NCBI RefSeq assembly: GCF_007828835.1
Contig: NZ_VIVL01000021.1
Location: forward strand, 1 to 64,000
Length of the DNA stretch: 64,000 nt
Reading direction: 5' to 3'
Origin: Variovorax beijingensis
GTDB taxonomy: Bacteria; Pseudomonadota; Gammaproteobacteria; Burkholderiales; Burkholderiaceae_C
Shown here: positions 59,865 through 64,000 of the stretch, one piece after another
Position numbering within the stretch: the stretch's first letter is position 1
Layout: each line of letters begins with the position of its first letter
Made by a program: the position numbers and the translations under genes
Notes under the pieces: generated by a model
The model's input: only the letters and a program-made list of their open reading frames with translations
Databases searched by the model: none
Told to the model about the DNA's origin: nothing

Positions 59865-60763
59865 GGCACATCGCCTGAGGACAACCGCTCGAGTTCCGCC
59901 GCCAGGAACTCGATGAAGAGCCGCGCACGCGCCGGCGCTTGGCGCCCGAAGGCATGCAGGGCCGAGACGGTCACGAGCGGCAACGGCTGCGACGGCAGCA
60001 CGGGCACCAGGCGGCCGGCGCCGATGTCGCCTTGCACGAACAGGCGCAGGATCTGCACGATGCCCAAGTCGCCGAGCGCCGCGACGCGCAGCGCGACACT
60101 ATTGTCGGTATCGAATACGCCAGGGGGGCTCAGCATGGTGCCATCGGCAAAGCGGATGGGAAACGCCTTGCCACCCAGCATGTAGCGCACGTGCGCGTGG
60201 CTGTATAGGGCCTCGATCGAATCCGGCATGCCGCGGCGCGCCAGATACTCGGGCGAAGCCACCAGCACGAGCGGCAGGTCGGCGAGGCGCCGCGCGGTCA
60301 TGTCGGAGTCAGCAATCTGCCCCGCCCGGATGGCGATGTCGTAGCCATCGCGGATCAGGTCGACGTGCCGGTCGGCAAGGCTCATCTCAAGCTTCAGTTC
60401 CGGATGCCTGGGCAAAAATTTGCCGACCACTGGCTCCAGCAGGATGCGTCCGAGATCGCCGGGCGCCGTGATGCGCAGCACGCCCTGCGCGACGCCGGCA
60501 GGCCGCATCACGTCGTTGGCCTCGTCGAGCGCGCGCAGCAGTGGCGCGATGCGCTCGTAGTACGCAGCACCCTCCTGCGTGAGCGACAACACCCGCGTAG
60601 AGCGCTGAAAGAGCCGCACACCGAAGCGTTGCTCCAGCCGCGCAACACTCTTGGAGACCGCCGATGGTGACGTTCCCAACGCTCGCGCGGCCGCACTGAA
60701 AGAGCCCGCCTCGACGGCACTGGCGAAGGCCACCAATCCGGGCGCGTGATCCAGAACATTCAT
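59861..60763 (-). CDS. LysR-family transcriptional regulator (3)
   Basis: 300 aa from the ATG at 60763. Helix-turn-helix (VAFASAVEAGSFSAAARALG, SPSAVSKSVARLEQRFGVRL) and LysR effector domain (VLRITAPGDLGRILLEPVVG, GYDIAIRAGQIADSDMTARR). Divergent from the SDR gene 100 bases away, a standard LysR target arrangement; TCTAGA at 60824-60829 lies between the two starts. It probably controls that SDR gene. It is distinct from the other two LysR proteins here in sequence. Confidence 0.93.
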   Translation of the reverse strand: MNVLDHAPGLVAFASAVEAGSFSAAARALGTSPSAVSKSVARLEQRFGVRLFQRSTRVLSLTQEGAAYYERIAPLLRALDEANDVMRPAGVAQGVLRITAPGDLGRILLEPVVGKFLPRHPELKLEMSLADRHVDLIRDGYDIAIRAGQIADSDMTARRLADLPLVLVASPEYLARRGMPDSIEALYSHAHVRYMLGGKAFPIRFADGTMLSPPGVFDTDNSVALRVAALGDLGIVQILRLFVQGDIGAGRLVPVLPSQPLPLVTVSALHAFGRQAPARARLFIEFLAAELERLSSGDVP

Positions 60764-60863
60764 TGAAGACTCCGCGGCACAAGTGTTTCTCTTTTTGCCC
60801 ACTACCGAAGTGCAGAGGGGCGATCTAGATTGAGGGCTTCTCTCGCTAACAAGGAAAAGCACT

Positions 60864-61613
60864 ATGCAAAAACTCTCCGGCAAAGTGGCCGTGATTACCG
60901 GCGGCAACAGCGGCATTGGCTTGGCCTGCGCACAGGCTTTCGCGGCGGAAGGTGCCCGCGTCGTCATCGCGGGGCGCCGACAGGAAGCCGTGGATGCTGC
61001 GTTGGCAAGCATCGGTCCGGACGCAATGGGCTTCGTCGGCGACGTGGCCGACCTGGCAATGCACGACCGTCTTCTCGCTGCGGTGAAGGCACGGTTCGGC
61101 GCGATTCACATCTATTTAGCGAACGCGGGAACGGCCATTCTCGAGCCGTCTTCTGCCGTGACCGAGGACAACTACGACCAGCAGTTCGCCACCAACACCC
61201 GCGCGGTGTTCTTCGGCGTTACCAAGGCGTTGGCCCTCATGCACGATGGCGGATCGGTCATCCTCACAAGTTCGATCGCCGGCAACAAGGTGATGGACAA
61301 CCACGCGGTATATGCGGGCAGCAAGGCTGCCATCGAGGCCTTTGCTCGCAACTGGGCACTCGAACTGAAGGACCGTCGCATTCGGGTCAACGTGCTGAGC
61401 CCCGGCCCAGTGGACACGCCAATACTCGCAAAGCTGGGCATAACGGAATCCGCACGGCCTGATTTCGACAAGAGCATGGCTGCAGCAATCCCGCTGGGTC
61501 GCCTGGGCCGGCCGAACGATCTGGCGCAAGCAGCGCTGTTCCTCGCCGGCGACGACAGCGTGTTCGTCACAGGCGTCAACCTGAAGGTCGATGGCGGTAT
61601 GGCGCTGACCTGA
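60864..61613 (+). CDS. Short-chain dehydrogenase/reductase
   Basis: 249 aa classical SDR: cofactor motif TGGNSGIGLACAQA, NAGTAI, catalytic Ser in LTSSIAGNK, and Tyr/Lys in YAGSKAAIE. The C terminus VTGVNLKVDGGMALT is typical. The Arg after the second beta strand (AGRRQEA) suggests NADP(H). Reaction unknown; often fits ketone/alcohol reduction. It is divergent from and probably regulated by the LysR gene at 59861-60763. Confidence 0.94.
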   Translation: MQKLSGKVAVITGGNSGIGLACAQAFAAEGARVVIAGRRQEAVDAALASIGPDAMGFVGDVADLAMHDRLLAAVKARFGAIHIYLANAGTAILEPSSAVTEDNYDQQFATNTRAVFFGVTKALALMHDGGSVILTSSIAGNKVMDNHAVYAGSKAAIEAFARNWALELKDRRIRVNVLSPGPVDTPILAKLGITESARPDFDKSMAAAIPLGRLGRPNDLAQAALFLAGDDSVFVTGVNLKVDGGMALT

Positions 61614-61650
61614 AAGGCCGAGGCGCGCCTGCATGGGCGGCCTCTGGTTG

Positions 61651-62079
61651 TCAGGCCTGAGCCACCGTGCGCGGAGGGAGAAATCCTTTCGCGTTGGTCA
61701 GATCAGGCCACGGAAGCACGGTTTCCCCGGAGACCAGCCACTTGCCGGCCGTCCGCCGAAGCCGCAGTTCATATAGCGCCGGGTCGGCGTTCTGGCTCAT
61801 TCGCCGAAAGAGAATCGCTGTGGCCTCATCGCCCTGCTCCTCAATGTGCAGAATGCGCTTTTCCGTCGACAACGGCTTCTCGCCTGCGTCGCGGCGGCTT
61901 CTGAACTCGGCCATCATTTCCGCCTTGGAGAAGCGCGCAACCTCTCCCTGCGGCGTCAGTACCAGGAAGCCAAGGTCTTCTGTGTAGAGCGCCTCCATTT
62001 CGTCCATCCGATAGTGGCTACCGGTTTCGGCAAGCAGGTTGATGAAGGCAGTGATTTCGGGGTTGCGAGACGAAGGCAT
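61651..62079 (-). CDS. NTF2/SnoaL-like protein
   Basis: 142 aa from the ATG at 62079, with AAGGAG 6 bases upstream; the frame opens further up but has no conserved residues there. SnoaL-like/DUF4440 cone fold (EITAFINLLAETGSHYRMDE, MEALYTEDLGFLVLTPQGEV, MMAEFRSRRDAGEKPLSTEK, YELRLRRTAGKWLVSGETVL). Such proteins act as enzymes or as scaffolds; here the function is unknown. It converges with the SDR gene at 37 bases. Confidence 0.85.
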   Translation of the reverse strand: MPSSRNPEITAFINLLAETGSHYRMDEMEALYTEDLGFLVLTPQGEVARFSKAEMMAEFRSRRDAGEKPLSTEKRILHIEEQGDEATAILFRRMSQNADPALYELRLRRTAGKWLVSGETVLPWPDLTNAKGFLPPRTVAQA

Positions 62080-62287
62080 GAGAGGCTCCTTGGGCTGAGA
62101 TGCGACAAGCGACAAGAGCATCAGCGCAAGTGCCGGCATATCGGCCTGGCGCACCGACAGCGTTCATTGGTTGCGCCGTTCCTTGCGATGGAAGCTCGAA
62201 GACTTTTATCGTAGGTAGAGCGCCCCCATCTCGGAAGGTCCGCATGAGGACGCGCGCTGGTTCCGTTTTGGCATCAATGCCGCGTGA

Positions 62288-63289
62288 TCACGCGGTGCTG
62301 CGGACCTCCGGCCATGCTTTCTGGCGCCACCTCTTCAGCGGCATGTCCACCAGATGCAAGCAGATTGCCGCCATCGTGAACGAGAACGCAAAGGTCACGC
62401 TCAGCGTGATCCACAGCGGCTGCGCATCGCGTAGCAGCAGCGCCAACGGGAAGTGCCAGAGATAGATGCCATAGGACAGCCTGCCGATGTAGGCCATGGG
62501 ACGCGAGGCAAGGAAGGTCGCTCTTCCGTTCTCTGCGGCATAGCAGATCAGCACGAAGGCCGACAACTCCGCCAATGTGATGCGGAGCGTGACCGCCTCA
62601 GTCTGGTTGCTCGTCGGCAGCGAAGGCAAGGCCAGGAGGACCAGCAGCATCAAGCATGCGATCGCGAGCGCATGCTTGGATACCTTGAAACGGATCAGCG
62701 CCGCAATCGCCCCCAGCAAGATGCCGCTCATTCTCGTGTCGAATCGGAAATATGCCTGCGACCAAGTCCCGTCCATGGCCACGAAGTACCGCCATGCGCT
62801 CACGGCGATGAATGCAAATACCAGCCAGCCCACAGGATGCCGCCTTCGCAGAAGCAGCGGCAGGACGAGAGGCCACAGCAGGTAGAACTTTTCCTCCACG
62901 CCGAGGGACCATGTGTGGCCGATGGTGTAGGCCAACTCCCAGAAAGCCAGCGCATAGTCGTAGACGTAGAGTGCGGCAAGAACGGCGGACAGCCAGCGGT
63001 CGTCCGCCGGCCAGAGGATGGGGGCCAGCCCCACGTAGACCGCAATCATGAGCAGCAGCGTCGGGTACAAGCGCAACGCCCGGCGCGCGTAGAAGCGGCC
63101 GATCTCGATGCCGCCATTGCGGTATTCCGCGGCCAGCAGCGAAGTGATGAGATAGCCAGAAAGCACGAAGAAGACGTCCAGCCCGACGAAGCCGCCGCGC
63201 GCACCGGGGAGTTCGCAGTGGAACACGACCACCGCGAGGATGGACAGCGCGCGAACACCGTCAAGCGCCGGGTTGTAGGGCATGCGCAT
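62288..63289 (-). CDS. Acyltransferase 3 family membrane protein
   Basis: 333 aa with about ten membrane helices. The OafA/YrhL-type signature RALSILAVVVFHCELPG (with the conserved His) and the RRALRLYPTLLLM and HTWSLGVEEKFYLLWPL motifs are visible. It transfers an acyl group, often acetyl, to a sugar on the outer face of the membrane (lipopolysaccharide or exopolysaccharide). It is short, with no SGNH C-terminal domain. It is preceded 10 bases upstream by the end of the CocE-type hydrolase, so both are in one transcript. Confidence 0.93.
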   Translation of the reverse strand: MRMPYNPALDGVRALSILAVVVFHCELPGARGGFVGLDVFFVLSGYLITSLLAAEYRNGGIEIGRFYARRALRLYPTLLLMIAVYVGLAPILWPADDRWLSAVLAALYVYDYALAFWELAYTIGHTWSLGVEEKFYLLWPLVLPLLLRRRHPVGWLVFAFIAVSAWRYFVAMDGTWSQAYFRFDTRMSGILLGAIAALIRFKVSKHALAIACLMLLVLLALPSLPTSNQTEAVTLRITLAELSAFVLICYAAENGRATFLASRPMAYIGRLSYGIYLWHFPLALLLRDAQPLWITLSVTFAFSFTMAAICLHLVDMPLKRWRQKAWPEVRSTA

Positions 63290-63299
63290 CTATCCGCAT

Positions 63300-64000
63300 T
63301 CACCGTGTTGCCAGCGGGTCCGGCCGGCACGGCTGCAGGATCGTCTCGCCGCACGCCGGGTAACTTGCAGGCCCTTTGACGTCCTTCAGCACACCAAGCC
63401 GGACCACGGAGTCATACTTGGCGTTGTGCAGCACATGGATGCGCTGCTTTTGCGTAAAGGTATCGAACACCAGGCCGCCGGTCTGGGCGGGTGTGTCGAT
63501 CCAGATTCGCAGCCGCGACCCGCTGCGAAAGTAGTGGCCCATCTTGTGGATCTCGACTCTGGCGAAGACTGGCCGGCCCGGTAGCAACGGCATGGGCTGC
63601 TCCGGCCGCTCAAGCCGAACGGGCAACAACGGCGTCGAGCGCGCAGTGTCCAAGGCGCGGTTCGACAAGCGCAGCCAGCCGCGCTGGACATAGGTCTCTT
63701 GCCCGTCCGGCCGGAGTTCGGTCACGGTGACCTGTAGGTCTGCGTCGCCGGCGCTGGCAGCGACCCAGAGATCGGCGCTGCCAGGGCCGTAGACCATCAA
63801 GTCTTCACCCAACGGCGGCGATGTGTAGGCGACGCCCGCTGTCTTCCAGTCTCCAGGTAGCGGACCCCAGAAGCTCCGTCCCGCAATGTCGTTGACGGCC
63901 ACCCCCGCACCGGGATAGTCGAAGCCGTCAGCGGCTCCGGAGCCAGGCGCATCGGCGAGCGTCTGGCCCGCCCCCAGGTGGAGCACCTTGACGGCCAGGT
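63300..64000 (-). CDS. CocE/NonD-type hydrolase, C-terminal part
   Basis: Partial at the window edge: the start is not visible, and the frame stays open to 64000. The readable ~230 residues are the C-terminal jelly-roll domain of CocE/X-Pro-dipeptidyl-peptidase hydrolases (LGEDLMVYGPGSADLWVAAS, DLQVTVTELRPDGQETYVQR, GWLRLSNR, FRSGSRLRIWIDTPA). The catalytic alpha/beta-hydrolase part lies outside. It ends 10 bases before the acyltransferase gene on the same strand. Substrate unknown (esters, peptides or cyclic acyls). Confidence 0.85.
   Translation of the reverse strand, partial: LAVKVLHLGAGQTLADAPGSGAADGFDYPGAGVAVNDIAGRSFWGPLPGDWKTAGVAYTSPPLGEDLMVYGPGSADLWVAASAGDADLQVTVTELRPDGQETYVQRGWLRLSNRALDTARSTPLLPVRLERPEQPMPLLPGRPVFARVEIHKMGHYFRSGSRLRIWIDTPAQTGGLVFDTFTQKQRIHVLHNAKYDSVVRLGVLKDVKGPASYPACGETILQPCRPDPLATR

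Noticed and set aside
60761..60786. ATTGAAGA-N8-CACAAGTG before the SDR gene at the same distance from TCTAGA
   Set aside because: Partial likeness only, and it overlaps the start of the divergent LysR gene, which probably has its own site.
1..64000. tRNA, rRNA or CRISPR features
   Set aside because: No cloverleaf-like sequence, rRNA stretch or evenly spaced repeat array was seen; the only short-period array is the 10-bp promoter repeats.

Overview
The window looks like chromosomal DNA from a high-GC betaproteobacterium of the Burkholderiales, most likely a Comamonadaceae member of the Variovorax type. This is inferred from the gene families, the codon style and the density of LysR regulators, glutathione S-transferases and aromatic-catabolism genes; no rRNA or other marker is present to prove it. 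I see no tRNA, rRNA or CRISPR array.

Layout. 0-6.5 kb: a tiny YHYH-type exported peptide, a DUF4236 protein, a stand-alone second elongation factor G with its own terminator, and a tyrosine recombinase with a 32-bp palindrome just upstream. 6.6-12.8 kb: a secreted RHS/YD-repeat protein followed 4 nt later by a Sel1-repeat membrane protein (a possible effector/partner pair), a PXPV-like exported protein and a frameshifted DUF457 remnant. 13-18.3 kb: an MBL-fold hydrolase, an AhpD-like protein, and a periplasmic dehydrogenase set (Tat-exported small subunit, GMC flavoprotein, cytochrome c). 18.5-31 kb: three paralogous regulators joining an OmpR-type winged helix to a STAND-like ATPase. The second sits in an overlapping operon with two NarL-type regulators with degenerate receivers, downstream of a small histidine kinase and an exported hydrolase. 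31-44 kb: LysR regulators and a catabolic region with a LinD-like GST, a LinE/PcpA-like ring-cleaving dioxygenase, a maleylacetate-reductase-like enzyme, WrbA, nitroreductase, amidase, dienelactone hydrolase and a TDO-like haem protein. 44-56 kb: PagL, AraC, a CynX-type transporter, more GSTs, pirin, OsmC proteins, a cupin, ETF-ubiquinone oxidoreductase and peroxiredoxin-like proteins. 56-64 kb: YceI, Ohr, catalase, LysR/SDR pair, acyltransferase and the end of a CocE-type hydrolase.

The catabolic and stress genes appear to be tied together by promoter architecture. Five promoters (before the MBL hydrolase, chloroperoxidase-like hydrolase, GST-pirin operon, cupin and second AhpD) carry ATTGGTGC-N8-CAACACCGTG (or a near match) followed, at exactly 37 bp, by a CCTACGAT-like -10 region. 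Two more (before the LinD-like GST and the nitroreductase/LinE-like operon) have the same geometry with a different box, ATCGTTCG-N8-GGACCGnGCG. This is the spacing expected of LysR-type activation. A separate set of 10-bp direct repeats (CTTAAC/CTTGAC) precedes the response-regulator operon and the first LysR gene, and would suit binding by the OmpR-type winged helices. My overall reading is a (chloro)hydroquinone or related aromatic degradation and electrophile-detoxification island with its own layered regulation; substrates are not determinable from sequence alone.
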